The notes under the pieces were generated by a model, which was not told where the DNA came from, made no database searches, and saw only the letters and a program-made list of their open reading frames with translations. Below, piece by piece: positions 23,600 through 34,500 of a stretch of DNA of 56,199 bases (the stretch's first letter is position 1; each line of letters begins with the position of its first letter). Both the position numbers and the translations under genes were made by a program. Origin of the DNA: Pseudomonadota bacterium (GTDB lineage Bacteria; Desulfobacterota; Desulfobulbia; Desulfobulbales; Desulfocapsaceae); NCBI GenBank assembly GCA_018820855.1, contig JAHJNL010000099.1:1-56199 (forward strand), in the 5' to 3' direction.

Positions 23600-24334
23600 C
23601 TATTTCCGAATTTGGCTTTTCCAGATCTCCAGCCACAGTCTGTCATATGCCTCGGCAGCCGGTGATTCAGGCCTGGTTGCAGCCACCGGTTGACGAGTAA
23701 TCCCCATTTTTTCCACATCCGCCAGATAAGGGACCAGCGTCTGCAAAAAAATCTTCTTTTTGCCAAAGCGCATTATCGTATCCATATGCATCTTTTTCCT
23801 TCGTTCAACCATGGAGAAAAAGGCATGCAGTTTTTTTCGATCAGCCTTGATCTTATCAAAAAATTTCACCAATTGTGCCAACGCAAGAATTGATAGAGTT
23901 GAAGGGACAACGGGGGTAACCACGGTGTCTGCGGCCATGATAAGATTTTCCGAAAGCAGAGTCATATTGGGCGGACAATCCAGGATCAGATAGTCATAGT
24001 CATCCGCAAGTCCTGCAAAAATGCGTTTTAACTCTCCGCTCCCCTCTCTATCAAGAGCCAGGTCCAGGTTTCTGAAGGAAAAATGAGTAGGAAGCAGATC
24101 AAGATTTGGATAATCCGTCTCCCGAATAAAAGAACGGAGGTTGCCTTTGAGAAATTTCTTTCGATTAAAATTGGATTTGGGCTTTACCCGATAATAAAAC
24201 CCGGCAGCACCCTGAGGATCCATATCGCAGAGCAGTGTTTTTTTGCCCTTGAGCGAACAGGCATAGGAGAGATTAACGGCAGCAGCCGTTTTACCAACCC
24301 CGCCCTTACTCGAATAAACGGCAATACTGTTCAT
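23600..24334 (-). CDS. ParA-family ATPase coupled to the CHAD protein
   Basis: 244 residues with the deviant Walker A SSKGGVGKTAAAVN (Lys10 and Lys15), Walker A' DMDPQGAAGF and Walker B YDYLILDCPP. These are the hallmarks of ParA/MinD cargo-positioning ATPases. No ParB gene accompanies it, so it is unlikely to be the chromosome partition ParA. Its start overlaps the stop of the CHAD gene (ATGA), so the two are translationally coupled. CHAD proteins bind polyphosphate, which suggests this ATPase positions polyphosphate granules; that is inference. Confidence 0.88.
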   Translation of the reverse strand: MNSIAVYSSKGGVGKTAAAVNLSYACSLKGKKTLLCDMDPQGAAGFYYRVKPKSNFNRKKFLKGNLRSFIRETDYPNLDLLPTHFSFRNLDLALDREGSGELKRIFAGLADDYDYLILDCPPNMTLLSENLIMAADTVVTPVVPSTLSILALAQLVKFFDKIKADRKKLHAFFSMVERRKKMHMDTIMRFGKKKIFLQTLVPYLADVEKMGITRQPVAATRPESPAAEAYDRLWLEIWKSQIRK

Positions 24335-25908
24335 TTCGTTTCTCCTCTCTTTACCCGAACAACTGGAGCATCAAGCATATCATGAAAAAGGGCCCTGTTT
24401 TCTGCGGTGGCAAAATGGGAGTAGGTCTTTCCGATTTTTTTCCGGACTTTCTGCTGATCGTTTTGCAGATGGGTTATCAATCCGCCAAGGGACGCCGCAA
24501 TATGCATATTTTTTTTTGATCCCGGAGTCAGGTGCTCATGATAGTTACTCAGCATCTCCTGCTGTACAGAAAGGTCGTTGAAGGTTCCCAGGTTATCCTG
24601 TATTTTTTTTAACTGTGCGATACAGGCAGCCATGGCTTTCTCAGGAAAAAGAGAACGATAAAATTCCAGAAGATAGCGAAGCTTCTTGCACTGAATGCGA
24701 AGTTTGTGCAGTTCCTCATCAGGACATTCCCCGCTTATGGCTTCGCCTGCGTGCAGAATTTTCTCCAGCCGTTTTCTAATAAGTTTTGCCGCTGCCTTAC
24801 GGCAGGGTTGCTGTCCACCGGTACCCGTCAGTGAACAGAGTCGGTTGTGAATAAAATCCAGCCATTGACTCATGAATTTTTCATATTCGGGAGACTGCAG
24901 GGCCTGTGTCAACTGCACGAACTCCTTATCACGAGCTGCCGCAAGACTTGCAAAAAACTCTTTCAATCCCTGGTGAAGGCTCTCAGGCAACAGGGCCTGG
25001 TAGGCTTCCTGTTCCAGGAGATAAACATCAAGGTCACGTACCGGTCCGGATGCTGTACCAATCGCCTTGAGCCCGGCCAGCATATCGGCACACTCGTTCA
25101 TCGGCATCATCTTCTTCAGTGAAGAGAGGAGTGAACGGCTCCTGCGCAGTGCCACCCGGAAATCATGAAGAAATTCGCTGTCCCAATCCTGTATAATCCC
25201 AGGAATATTAAGGGCCATATCATCTGCCAGGAGCAGGAAGATATCCCGAGCAGCTTCACTAATTGATTCCCGATCATCAAGGGCGATATTGAATTTCGAA
25301 TTGTAATCCAGCGGTTGCCGCTTTCTTCCTGCCAGCACCTGGCGAAGGAGGAGATCCTCTCCACATCCTTCCTGCAATCCCTTTTCAGTTAATAGCTGCC
25401 GAAGCCGATGAAAGTTTTTTTCATACCCCCGCAGCCCATAAAGTCGGATACAGCCTCCTGATGTCTGGGCTGTTCCCTCAGAAAAACTGCTATTCAATTC
25501 AAGACAAAAGCGCAGGATAATCTTCTCATCTTTATTCAGGAGATGGAAAAAACGCTTTTTCCGTTCGATATCAGCACAAGGAATCAGAGCCCTTATCCCG
25601 AGAAGGGGTACAAGATCATCAGCCAAAGGAGTAGAGACAAATTCTCTGCCCAGAGGGGCATGTGTCTCCGGACCTGTTCCTTCTGTCACAGCAGACCCGG
25701 AAAAATAGGAGAGTGTGTACAGATCAACTCCTCGACGCATACAGACCCGTCCTTTTTTATACAGTTGCCAGTCAAAGGTGTCCAAATATTGAAATTTGTC
25801 TTTCAGAACTTCCTGCTCGACAATCATACCGATTACACTCACTTTTTCCAGTAACTGGGTGAGGTCAGTGTCAGCAGCAAAAGCAAATGAAGTCTGAAGC
25901 CGGGGCAT
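24331..25908 (-). CDS. CHAD-domain protein with degenerate CYTH-like N-terminus
   Basis: 525 residues. The first 200 or so look like a CYTH/triphosphate-tunnel domain (DTFDWQLYKKGRVCMRRG) but lack a clear ExExK metal motif at the start, so this half is probably not catalytic. The remaining 300 form a CHAD domain with two helical bundles rich in conserved basic and His residues: LHDFRVALRRSRSLL, GPVRDLDV, ELHKLRIQCKKLRYLLEFY, LGTFNDL. CHAD binds inorganic polyphosphate and targets granules in other bacteria. It is the middle gene of argJ-CHAD-parA, 12 bases after argJ. Confidence 0.88.
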   Translation of the reverse strand: MPRLQTSFAFAADTDLTQLLEKVSVIGMIVEQEVLKDKFQYLDTFDWQLYKKGRVCMRRGVDLYTLSYFSGSAVTEGTGPETHAPLGREFVSTPLADDLVPLLGIRALIPCADIERKKRFFHLLNKDEKIILRFCLELNSSFSEGTAQTSGGCIRLYGLRGYEKNFHRLRQLLTEKGLQEGCGEDLLLRQVLAGRKRQPLDYNSKFNIALDDRESISEAARDIFLLLADDMALNIPGIIQDWDSEFLHDFRVALRRSRSLLSSLKKMMPMNECADMLAGLKAIGTASGPVRDLDVYLLEQEAYQALLPESLHQGLKEFFASLAAARDKEFVQLTQALQSPEYEKFMSQWLDFIHNRLCSLTGTGGQQPCRKAAAKLIRKRLEKILHAGEAISGECPDEELHKLRIQCKKLRYLLEFYRSLFPEKAMAACIAQLKKIQDNLGTFNDLSVQQEMLSNYHEHLTPGSKKNMHIAASLGGLITHLQNDQQKVRKKIGKTYSHFATAENRALFHDMLDAPVVRVKRGETK

Positions 25909-25920
25909 CAGCCAGTCTCC

Positions 25921-27105
25921 CTAGGAACGATAGTCAGCATTTATCTTTACGTAATCGATAGAAAAATCACATGTGTAGATTTCCTCACATCCCGCGCCGT
26001 CCTTAAGATCGATACATACACTTATGTTTTTCTGCTTCAATATTTCTGTGGCAGCCGCCTCTGCCTCTTTGCCCAGCGCCAGTCCGTTTCTCACCAACAC
26101 TACGTTATCAAAGGCAATATCAACACGATCCGGATGAAAACGAACCCCGGAACGTCCCATGGCAGCAATGATCCGTCCCCAATTGGCATCCTCTCCAAAA
26201 AAGGCTGTCTTGACCAGGCTGGAGTTGGCCACGGTCCGTGCCATCTGCTCTGCTTCTGCCTCTTCTCTTGCCCCGCAGACCCGTATGGTAATACACTTGG
26301 TTGCGCCTTCGCCATCACTGATGATTTTCAAGGCCAATTCCTTGAGTACCCCTTCCAGCGTTTCTTGAAAGAGCTGACGACCAACAAGATTTTCTTCATC
26401 AATCCACTCATTGGAGGCTGTCCCGTTGGCCATCACCAGAACCATATCATTGGTGCTGGTATCGCCGTCCACGGTAATTCGATTAAAGGTCCTGTCCGCT
26501 GCCTGCCGAAGCGACTCCTGCAGTTCTGGAAAACTGATTTGAGCATCAGTTACGACAAAGGAAAGCATGGTAGCCATGTTGGGCATGATCATTCCGGCAC
26601 CTTTGGCCATTCCCATGAAATTGACCTCGTGACCACCTATCGTCACGGTACGACAGACTGTTTTGGGGACCGTATCCGTGGTCATAATAGCACGGGCCAC
26701 CTCTTCAAATTTCTCTTCATCGAGCCCTGCCACCAGTTTACCCATGGATGAGGCAAAAGCATCGACGTTCAATTGTTCGCCAATGACTCCGGTGGAAGAG
26801 AGGAGAACCATCTCATCCGGGATATCAAGACTGGAAGAGAGGAGAAAGCTGGTGGCCAGTGCCGCTTCCATCCCCTTGGTACCGGTACAGGCGTTGGCAC
26901 AGCCGCTGTTGACCAATATTGCCTGAGCACGTCCCTGTTTCAACCGCTCCATGTCAATGATGACCGGCGCTGCCTTGACCTGATTCCTGGTAAACACTCC
27001 GGCGGTAACAGCAGGAATAGTACTATATATAAGACCGAGGTCCAATCTCCCGGCATAACGAATTCCTGCGGCAACTGCAGAAGCTGAGAATCCTTTGATA
27101 TTCAT
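25921..27105 (-). CDS. argJ: Glutamate N-acetyltransferase / amino-acid acetyltransferase
   Basis: 394 residues. The self-cleavage and catalytic site region MGMAKGAGMIMPNMATMLSF contains the conserved ATM threonine nucleophile; the other landmarks are VNSGCANACTG, TTDTVPK, DGDTSTNDM and a C-terminal FS-DYVKINADYRS end. It recycles the acetyl group from N-acetylornithine to glutamate in arginine synthesis. It heads a minus-strand operon with the CHAD and ParA genes. Confidence 0.93.
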   Translation of the reverse strand: MNIKGFSASAVAAGIRYAGRLDLGLIYSTIPAVTAGVFTRNQVKAAPVIIDMERLKQGRAQAILVNSGCANACTGTKGMEAALATSFLLSSSLDIPDEMVLLSSTGVIGEQLNVDAFASSMGKLVAGLDEEKFEEVARAIMTTDTVPKTVCRTVTIGGHEVNFMGMAKGAGMIMPNMATMLSFVVTDAQISFPELQESLRQAADRTFNRITVDGDTSTNDMVLVMANGTASNEWIDEENLVGRQLFQETLEGVLKELALKIISDGEGATKCITIRVCGAREEAEAEQMARTVANSSLVKTAFFGEDANWGRIIAAMGRSGVRFHPDRVDIAFDNVVLVRNGLALGKEAEAAATEILKQKNISVCIDLKDGAGCEEIYTCDFSIDYVKINADYRS

Positions 27106-27523
27106 TTTTTCTTTTCCAATTGTAAGATAGAAGCCCTTAAAAAAACAATTTGTTCATCCAAAGATCAGATAAGCAGGTTAGGAGTCTAAGCGTATCTGCG
27201 AGACTTCGAAGCATACGAGAAATCTCAAGGCAGGTGTCCCTCAGAAAATACCATGAGTGCATCTGTCTAATATTCCGAGGATAAAGTTTTTGCATAGCGC
27301 AGAGATCGACAAACGGACAGATAAATGCAGATTCCGAGCCGTTCCACCGGACGAAAAAGCAAATTCCCATTGTCGCCTAAAACCCGACAAGAGCTCTCAT
27401 CCTACCATCCTCAAGAGCGAATATGCCAGTGAAAAATTAGATCTTTTACATTTCATTCCTGCCGTGTAGACTGAACAAATATATTCAAAAAATGTTTTTT
27501 CCTCCTTTTCAGGATCTGGTTAA
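27106..27523. other. 418-base divergent intergenic region
   Basis: It separates argJ (minus) and cardiolipin synthase (plus) and must contain both promoters. TTGTCG...CGACAA near 27375-27395 is a weak dyad. No credible ORF or RNA was seen. Confidence 0.45.
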
Positions 27524-29029
27524 ATGGCAGTAGAGACTTATCACTGGGGCAATACTATTCTTCCCATCATCCTCCCCCTGGCAGACCTTGCCATTCGTCT
27601 CGGGCTCTCCATCCGCGTGATCATGCGCCAACGTCAGTACGGCGTCACCCTTGCATGGCTTATCGTCATCCTCCTTCTCCCCTTTCTCGGGGCCATCGTT
27701 TATCTCTTTTTCGGAGAAAACAGGATTGGCGAAACCAGGGCATCACGGACCAGAAACTCACTTGAGCACTACCACAAGTGGCTGTCATCACTTAGAAATA
27801 ATGCACAAATAAATTGGTCCAAGCTCGACTCCGCACTGGAACCCATTCATCGCCAGGCAGATGCCCTCATCGGTATCCCGGCCCTTGACGGAAACAGCCT
27901 GGAGCTGATCGAAGAACCGGAAAAGATCATGCGTGCCATCATTAAGGATATCAATGCAGCCACCTCCACCTGTCATCTCCAGTTTTACATCTGGCATGAA
28001 GGCGGTACCGCTGATGAGGTGATTGGTGCCCTCATTCGGGCTGCTGCCAGAGGGGTCACCTGCCGAATCCTGGTAGACGCCATCGGCAGCAAAAATTTTC
28101 TAAAAGGGGAAAAGGTTAAAGAATTGCGGGCAGCAGGGATCAGAGTCTTGGAATCTCTTCCTGCCGGTTTTTTCAAGGCCATTTTTGTCAGAATAGACAT
28201 CAGAAACCATCGAAAAATTGTCGTGATAGACGGCAAGATTGCCTATCCCGGAAGTCAGAACATGATTGACCCCAGATTTTTCAAACAGGACTCCGGAGTT
28301 GGGCAATGGGTAGACATCATGGTACGTATCCAGGGGCCTGTGGTCGAGCCTATCGCCGGTACCTTTATCAGTGACTGGTTTCTGGAGACAGACAATGAAA
28401 AAGTCAGCTCACGCTCCCTGGAAGAAGACATTGAGCAAGTACGCTCCATCGCCGATATCCGTCCCCAGCCCTTTTCCGGCGATATTCCGGTGCAACTTGT
28501 TCCCTCCGGACCTGACTTTACCCCTGAGGCCATTCACAACCTTCTCCTGACTACAATCTATGCGGCACAGAAGAACATCACCCTCACCACCCCCTATTTT
28601 GTCCCTGATGAATCGCTGCTCACCGCGCTGCAGTCTGCAGCCCAACGTGGTGTTGATGTCCGCATCATCGTGCCAAAAATCAATGACTCCAAACTTGTCC
28701 ATTACGCCAGCCGCGCCCGATATGAGAGTCTTGCCACCAGAGGGGTATCCATCATGCTCTTCACTGGTGGCTTGCTGCACTCTAAAACCATAACCGTAGA
28801 TGACAAATTCGCCCTTTTCGGATCAGTCAACCTGGATATGCGCAGTTTCTGGCTCAATTTCGAGGCCACTCTTTTTATTTATAGCAGTTCCTTTACGACA
28901 GAACTCCGCCAAGTACAGAGGCGTTATGAATCTCAAGCCCAACCCCTTGACCTCGAGATCATGGCCCGACGCTCTTACGTTGAAAAATTCTTTGAAAATT
29001 CCGCACTCCTCATTGGCCCTCTTCTTTGA
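27524..29029 (+). CDS. cls: Cardiolipin synthase
   Basis: 501 residues. Two N-terminal membrane helices with the family loop RQRQYGVTLAWLIVILLLPF precede two phospholipase-D-type HKD motifs, NHRKIVVIDGKIAYPGSQN and LHSKTITVDDKFALFGSVN. It joins two phosphatidylglycerol molecules into cardiolipin at the inner membrane. AGGATC stands before the ATG. The neighbours are polyphosphate genes on either side, with no obvious functional tie. Confidence 0.93.
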   Translation: MAVETYHWGNTILPIILPLADLAIRLGLSIRVIMRQRQYGVTLAWLIVILLLPFLGAIVYLFFGENRIGETRASRTRNSLEHYHKWLSSLRNNAQINWSKLDSALEPIHRQADALIGIPALDGNSLELIEEPEKIMRAIIKDINAATSTCHLQFYIWHEGGTADEVIGALIRAAARGVTCRILVDAIGSKNFLKGEKVKELRAAGIRVLESLPAGFFKAIFVRIDIRNHRKIVVIDGKIAYPGSQNMIDPRFFKQDSGVGQWVDIMVRIQGPVVEPIAGTFISDWFLETDNEKVSSRSLEEDIEQVRSIADIRPQPFSGDIPVQLVPSGPDFTPEAIHNLLLTTIYAAQKNITLTTPYFVPDESLLTALQSAAQRGVDVRIIVPKINDSKLVHYASRARYESLATRGVSIMLFTGGLLHSKTITVDDKFALFGSVNLDMRSFWLNFEATLFIYSSSFTTELRQVQRRYESQAQPLDLEIMARRSYVEKFFENSALLIGPLL

Positions 29030-29455
29030 TCAGCATATGAGACTCTTTCTTGGCCCGAACATTCAGGGTAACCATTCCGCCCTTTCATTCATTGAAACCT
29101 ATTTTCAAGGAACTTCTTTTGCCACAACCTGTTATAATTACGATGCCCCCTCTGGTAACTCCTCCCTTCCCCGAGGAAACACTGCACTCCCCAGACACGC
29201 CATCAAGCCTGTTCAATTGTCATGAATTCGGACAAGAAGGTATACGAGCTGCTGCATGGTAACGATTCGACAAAGCCGAGGAAAGCAGAAAAAGAAATCA
29301 TAGCCCCCGGATGGCAGACCTTAGCAATGCATACCATGCCTGAAATGTAACAATCCTTCACCATTCAGGAAAAAATTCCATTAATATTTGCAGTTTCTAG
29401 GTAGTTACTGCTATTATTAATACGTCTTTGAAAATATTTATCAAAAGGAAGCACC
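29030..29455. other. 426-base intergenic region
   Basis: It lies between cardiolipin synthase and the first PPK2 gene, both plus strand. No terminator or ORF with a ribosome binding site was found; the last 70 bases are AT-rich and probably hold the PPK2 promoter. Confidence 0.45.
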
Positions 29456-30427
29456 ATGACCATCCCCGAAGAAACAAACAAACCAACGGATTTTGAGCCC
29501 AAAGGTACCACGGCCATTATTCGTAAATTTGTAGACAAACTGGACGCTGAATTTAGTTCCCAGCCACCTAACGAAAAAAGCCGCAAAATTCTCTCCGTAT
29601 TGCAAGAACACCACAAGGAAGAGATCGTTGAGGCAGCACTCCTCAAATATTACAATGCCGAAGAGCTAAAGCCCTACCAGGCAGAACTCATCAAGATGCA
29701 GTCTCACCTGGAAAAAACCGGCAAGAAAATGATCATCCTCTTTGACGGACGGGATGCATCGGGAAAAGGCGGGACAATCCGCAGGGTCACCCGCTATATG
29801 AACGAAAAGCGATATCGGGTCGAAGCACTCGGTAAACCCACAGAGACCCAGAAGACCGAACTGCACATGAAACGCTATATTGAGCGTTTTCCCCATGCCG
29901 GTGAAATCGTCCTTTTTGACAGGAGCTGGTATAATCGTGCCATGGTGGAACCGGTTATGGGATTCTGCTCCATGGACCAGTACCGCCGCTTTCTGAAAAA
30001 GGTTACCACCTATGAAAAAAACTTCATCCTTGATGCCGGGCGGACCATTCTCCTCAAACTCTATTTTTCCGTGACCAAAGAAGAGCAATCAAGACGATTT
30101 GAAAGAAGAAAAAATGACCCCTTACGTCAATGGAAACTGAGTGAGGTGGATCTTCAGGCCCAGGAGCTCTGGGATGAGTTTACGGAAAAGAAAAAAGTCC
30201 TCCTCCAGAAGACACACACCAAGGAATCCAAATGGTTGGTTATCCGCTCAGATGACAAACAGATGGCACGCCGTGAGACCATGAAACTGATCCTCAACTC
30301 CGTAAAATACCGGGGGAGAAGCAGAAAACTTAATTTCAAGGTTGACCCACAGATCGTTATCTCAGGAAGTCGTGAATTAAAGTTAATGAAACAAGAAAAA
30401 AAACAATACGGGGCACCATTGAGTTAA
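29456..30427 (+). CDS. Polyphosphate kinase 2 family protein (first copy)
   Basis: 323 residues with the complete PPK2 core: Walker A FDGRDASGKGGTI, Walker B VLFDRSWYNRAMVEPVMGFC, and the lid motif RRFERRKNDPLRQWKLSEVD. PPK2 enzymes phosphorylate nucleoside mono- or diphosphates with polyphosphate; class cannot be fixed here. It has an N-terminal extension of about 75 residues before the core. AAGGAAG precedes the ATG. It is followed after 23 bases by a paralogue, so the two form one operon. Confidence 0.9.
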   Translation: MTIPEETNKPTDFEPKGTTAIIRKFVDKLDAEFSSQPPNEKSRKILSVLQEHHKEEIVEAALLKYYNAEELKPYQAELIKMQSHLEKTGKKMIILFDGRDASGKGGTIRRVTRYMNEKRYRVEALGKPTETQKTELHMKRYIERFPHAGEIVLFDRSWYNRAMVEPVMGFCSMDQYRRFLKKVTTYEKNFILDAGRTILLKLYFSVTKEEQSRRFERRKNDPLRQWKLSEVDLQAQELWDEFTEKKKVLLQKTHTKESKWLVIRSDDKQMARRETMKLILNSVKYRGRSRKLNFKVDPQIVISGSRELKLMKQEKKQYGAPLS

Positions 30428-30450
30428 CCCCCCTTTACGAGGAATTTATC

Positions 30451-31380
30451 ATGGCAGAAAAAAACAACAAAAAAGACAAAGAAGACAAAAAAGAACTGGA
30501 GAAGATCACCGCAGATGAAATCAAACTTCTGGAAGGCACTGCTCTTAAAAATGAAAACAAAAAAGAGGGCAAAGATAAGATAGCCATCTGGGTAAAAAAC
30601 TGGCATATCGAATACGAAAGAGAACTGAAGCTGCTGCAGATCGAACTGATGAAACTGCAGCGGCACATGAAGGCCAACGGAGATCGGCTACTGGCTATTT
30701 TTGAAGGACGTGATGCTGCCGGAAAGGGTGGCACCATCAAACGCATCACGGCTAATCTCAACCCCAGGAACACTCGAGTGGTCGCCCTGACCAAGCCGAA
30801 CGAAACCGAAATTACCCAATGGTACTTCCAGCGCTACACCCCACACCTGCCTGCGGCCGGAGAACTCGTGATCTTTGATCGCAGCTGGTACAACAGGGCC
30901 ATGGTGGAACCTGTCATGGGATTCTGTACCGATGAACAGAACAAACGCTTTCTGAAAGATGCCCCCATGGTGGAAGAGCTGATTGTCAAAGACGGGATCA
31001 AACTTTTCAAGTTTTATTTCTCGGTCTCCAAAGACGTCCAGAAGGAGCGTTTTGATTCCAGGAAGGAAGACCCGCTCAAACAGTACAAGCTCTCCCCGGT
31101 TGACAATCTGGCCCAGGAATACTGGGATCAATACTCGGTACGTAAGTTCCAGATGCTATCCGAGACAAACCGTACCATGGCTCCCTGGACTATTATCCGT
31201 TCAGATATAAAGAAGAAGGCCCGTATCAACTGCATGAAATTTCTCCTCTCCAACATGGAGTACGAAGGCAAACTTCCGGCGCGCTACCTGGAATATGATC
31301 CCGAGATTATCGTCTCCGGAATTGATGAACTCAGACACATGGAGGAAAACATCATGACTCCGGAAAACCTGCACGGATGA
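30451..31380 (+). CDS. Polyphosphate kinase 2 family protein (second copy)
   Basis: 309 residues, paralogous to the preceding gene: FEGRDAAGKGGTI, VIFDRSWYNRAMVEPVMGFC and ERFDSRKEDPLKQYKLSPVD. Its N-terminus differs, opening with a very Lys/Asp-rich segment (MAEKNNKKDKEDKKELEK). The two copies differ throughout outside the motifs, so the duplication is old; they may form heteromers or prefer different nucleotides. A strong terminator follows immediately. Confidence 0.9.
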   Translation: MAEKNNKKDKEDKKELEKITADEIKLLEGTALKNENKKEGKDKIAIWVKNWHIEYERELKLLQIELMKLQRHMKANGDRLLAIFEGRDAAGKGGTIKRITANLNPRNTRVVALTKPNETEITQWYFQRYTPHLPAAGELVIFDRSWYNRAMVEPVMGFCTDEQNKRFLKDAPMVEELIVKDGIKLFKFYFSVSKDVQKERFDSRKEDPLKQYKLSPVDNLAQEYWDQYSVRKFQMLSETNRTMAPWTIIRSDIKKKARINCMKFLLSNMEYEGKLPARYLEYDPEIIVSGIDELRHMEENIMTPENLHG

Positions 31381-31385
31381 CCGAA

Positions 31386-31432
31386 ACAACTCCTGACAGG
31401 GTCAATGACAAACACTGTCGGGAGTTGTTTCT
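31386..31432 (+). terminator. Terminator of the PPK2 operon
   Basis: ACAACTCCTGACAG (31386-31399) pairs with CTGTCGGGAGTTGT (31415-31428) over 14 bp with one G-T pair, followed by TTTCTTCTTT. It begins 6 bases after the stop. Confidence 0.9.
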
Positions 31433-31585
31433 TCTTTACAAGATTCACTTCTCTCCTTCCGGGCGACCCAACAAAGAGAGAACGTTATAATGTTTGCCAT
31501 CCCGTCTTTTCTATCATTTTTTCTATTCTGTCGGCCACCAGGTTACGTTTCGATCCTGTAAGATACTATCATCCGCGAAGAGAAT

Positions 31586-34500
31586 ATGCCTGACAACCAC
31601 AACCCACATGTTTCTGCTGATGATTGGCTCTCAGCAATCAACTCAATGAGTGACCTGGTTATGATCCTGGATTTGGATCATAAAATTCTCGCAGCAAATC
31701 CTGCCACATTAACGGCCACAGGTCTCTCAGAATCAGAGATTATCGGAAGATGCTGTTACGATGTCTTTCATGGGAAGAAGCAAGCGCCCCTTGGTTGTCC
31801 CCATGAGGCTATGATAGAATCAGCCGAACCCAAAACCTCATCCATTCAGATGGAGATGCTGGGCCGGGTTTATGCTGTTACCGCTGCTCCGATATTTGAT
31901 GATCAAGGTCGCATAAGCAGGGTGGCGTATACCGGAAAAGACATTACAGATCATGACAAGTCAAAACATGAGCTACAAACCATTAATCACGCTCTGAACA
32001 CCCTGATAGAATGCAATAAAATCCTGTCACAATCAAGTGATGAACAGACGTTACTCCAACAAATCTGCAATGTTATTGTTGATATTGGCGGCTACCGTCT
32101 TGCCTGGATCGGTTTTGCTCTAAATGACAAAGAAAAGAATGTTCAGCCAATTGCCCACCATGGTTTCAATGACAATTATCTTGAAACTATTCATATAACC
32201 TGGGCTGACACGGAACGGGGACAGGGTCCCACCGGAACAGCTATTCGCACAGGAAAACCGGTTATCTGCCAGAATATTTTGAACGACCCTCGATTTCTTC
32301 CCTGGCGTGACCAGGCAGTAAAAAGAGGCTATGGCTCTTCTGTTTCCCTTCCCCTGCTTGTCGATAAAAAAGTAATCGGCGCCCTGAATATCTATGCAAT
32401 TGAGGAGAATGCCTTTAATGAGCAGGCATTGGGTTTATTACTGGGCTTGGCTGCTGATATTGCCTATGGCATTAGCAGCAGTCGAATCAGCGTTGAACGG
32501 AGACAGCGGGAATCAGAACTGGCCAAAAAGGAGTCTGAGTGGACCAATGCTATGGATTTCATTGAAGATGCTGTCTATCTTATTGACCTGGATGACAAAG
32601 TCAGGCATGCCAATAAAAATTTCTACAACCTGACAGGCCTCTCACCGGAACAGGTTATCGGTAAAGATATCTCTTCAATCATGCATCCTGAAGGAGAGGC
32701 TGAGCCCTGCCCCGTCTGTTTTGCACGAATAAATCGCAAAGACACTTTCATCATCATGGATGCAGATCATCCTGAAAATCCTGTCGGTCTGCCCATTCAG
32801 GTTATGGTAAAAATCATTCGAGACAACAAGCAGGCACCCGTAAGCATCCTCATGGGAATTCATGATTTATCCCCTGTGGAAGAGCTGCGCAAACAGGGAC
32901 AGATTATCAATCAAATCAATGAGGTTGTTATAACAACAGATCTTCAGGGTACCATCACCACCTGGAATAACGGGGCTGTTAAACTTATCGGTTATGGTAT
33001 TGAGGAAGCTATTGGTCAGAACATTTCGTATTTACTGGCTGATAAAATCAGTTATTCTGAAGTTACAGCCTTCCCCACGCTGGAGGTAGCAATTGTAAAG
33101 AAATCAGGTAATTCTTTTTATGGGGTTATTTCATCTTCAAATCTCTACAATCAGGTTGGACAGAAAAAAGGAACTATCTTTATTATTAAAGATATCAGTC
33201 AGAGAAAAAAGGCGGAAAAAAATCAAGAAAACCAGACCCGCATCTGGGGGCTGGGGGCGGACATCAGCCATGCCGTTACTGCCGGAGTAAATCAACAGGT
33301 AATGTTGCAGAACTGCTGTGAATCTATAGTAAGGTGGCTGAACGCCTCATTTTCCAGAATCTGGATATATGACGCTGCTAAAGATATGCTTATCCTTCAG
33401 GCCAGTGCCGGTATGTATACCCATATTGATGGAGAACATGGACAGATGTCGGTCAACAGTCATACCAAAATTGGCCAAATTGCTTTGGAAAAGAAGGCTA
33501 TTCTGACAAACAAGGTCATAGGAGACCCCCAAATCAGCAACCAGGAATGGGCCAAGAGGGAAGGCATGATTGCCTTTGCCGGTCATCCACTTTTAGTTGG
33601 AGACACGGTTGTCGGAGTTATGGCCCTTTTTTCCAGGCAGCCGCTCTCAAGCTTTATTTTAAAAAGCCTGGAGTCAGTTGCAGAAAGAATCGCCATTGGC
33701 ATAGAGCGGAAGCTGGCTGAAGCAGAAAAAGAAACGCTGCACACCATGATTCGTCAAATGCAAAAGATGGAGGCTATTGGCACTCTGGCCGGTGGCATTG
33801 CCCATGATTTCAACAACATCCTTACTCCAATCCTTGGCTATGGAGATCTCCTCAAATTAGAGTTAGATGAAAACAATCCTGCTCAGGAATCGGTTACTCA
33901 GATACTGAAGGCGGCAATGCGAGCGAAAGAGCTTGTTCTCCAGATGCTTGCTTTCAGTCGCCAGAGAGAACAGCAGCGCCAGCCCTTACAGCCCCATCTC
34001 ATTATAAAAGAGGCGCTGAAACTCCTCAGGGCTTCTATTCCGTCCACCATTGAAATAGTGGAAAAAATCGACCCGCAATGTGGAACAATTATGGCGGACC
34101 CCACAGAGATTCACCAGATAGTGATGAATCTCTGCACCAATGCCTACCAAGCCATGCAGGAAACTGGCGGCACCATGGAAGTACGTATTGAAAGCGTTAC
34201 GATCAATAATGAAATTGCAAGAAGCAACCCCAACTTACTTGAAGGACCATATGTTCGCCTGACCATAAAAGACAGCGGACCTGGCATTGATCCAGCCACG
34301 CAAGAACGAATTTTCGAACCTTATTTCACCACAAAAGAAATTGGAGAAGGAACGGGGATGGGTCTTGCTCTGGTTCATGGTATCGTTCAGAGCCTTAATG
34401 GAGCAATTGTCGTGGACTGCCCGATCGGTAAAGGGAGTTCCTTCAGTATTTATCTGCCAAGCATAAAAAAATCTTATACGGAATCCCTGCCAACCCGACA

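Noticed and set aside
26134-26751. Plus-strand 205-residue ORF over argJ
   Set aside because: Shadow of argJ, which has all catalytic motifs.
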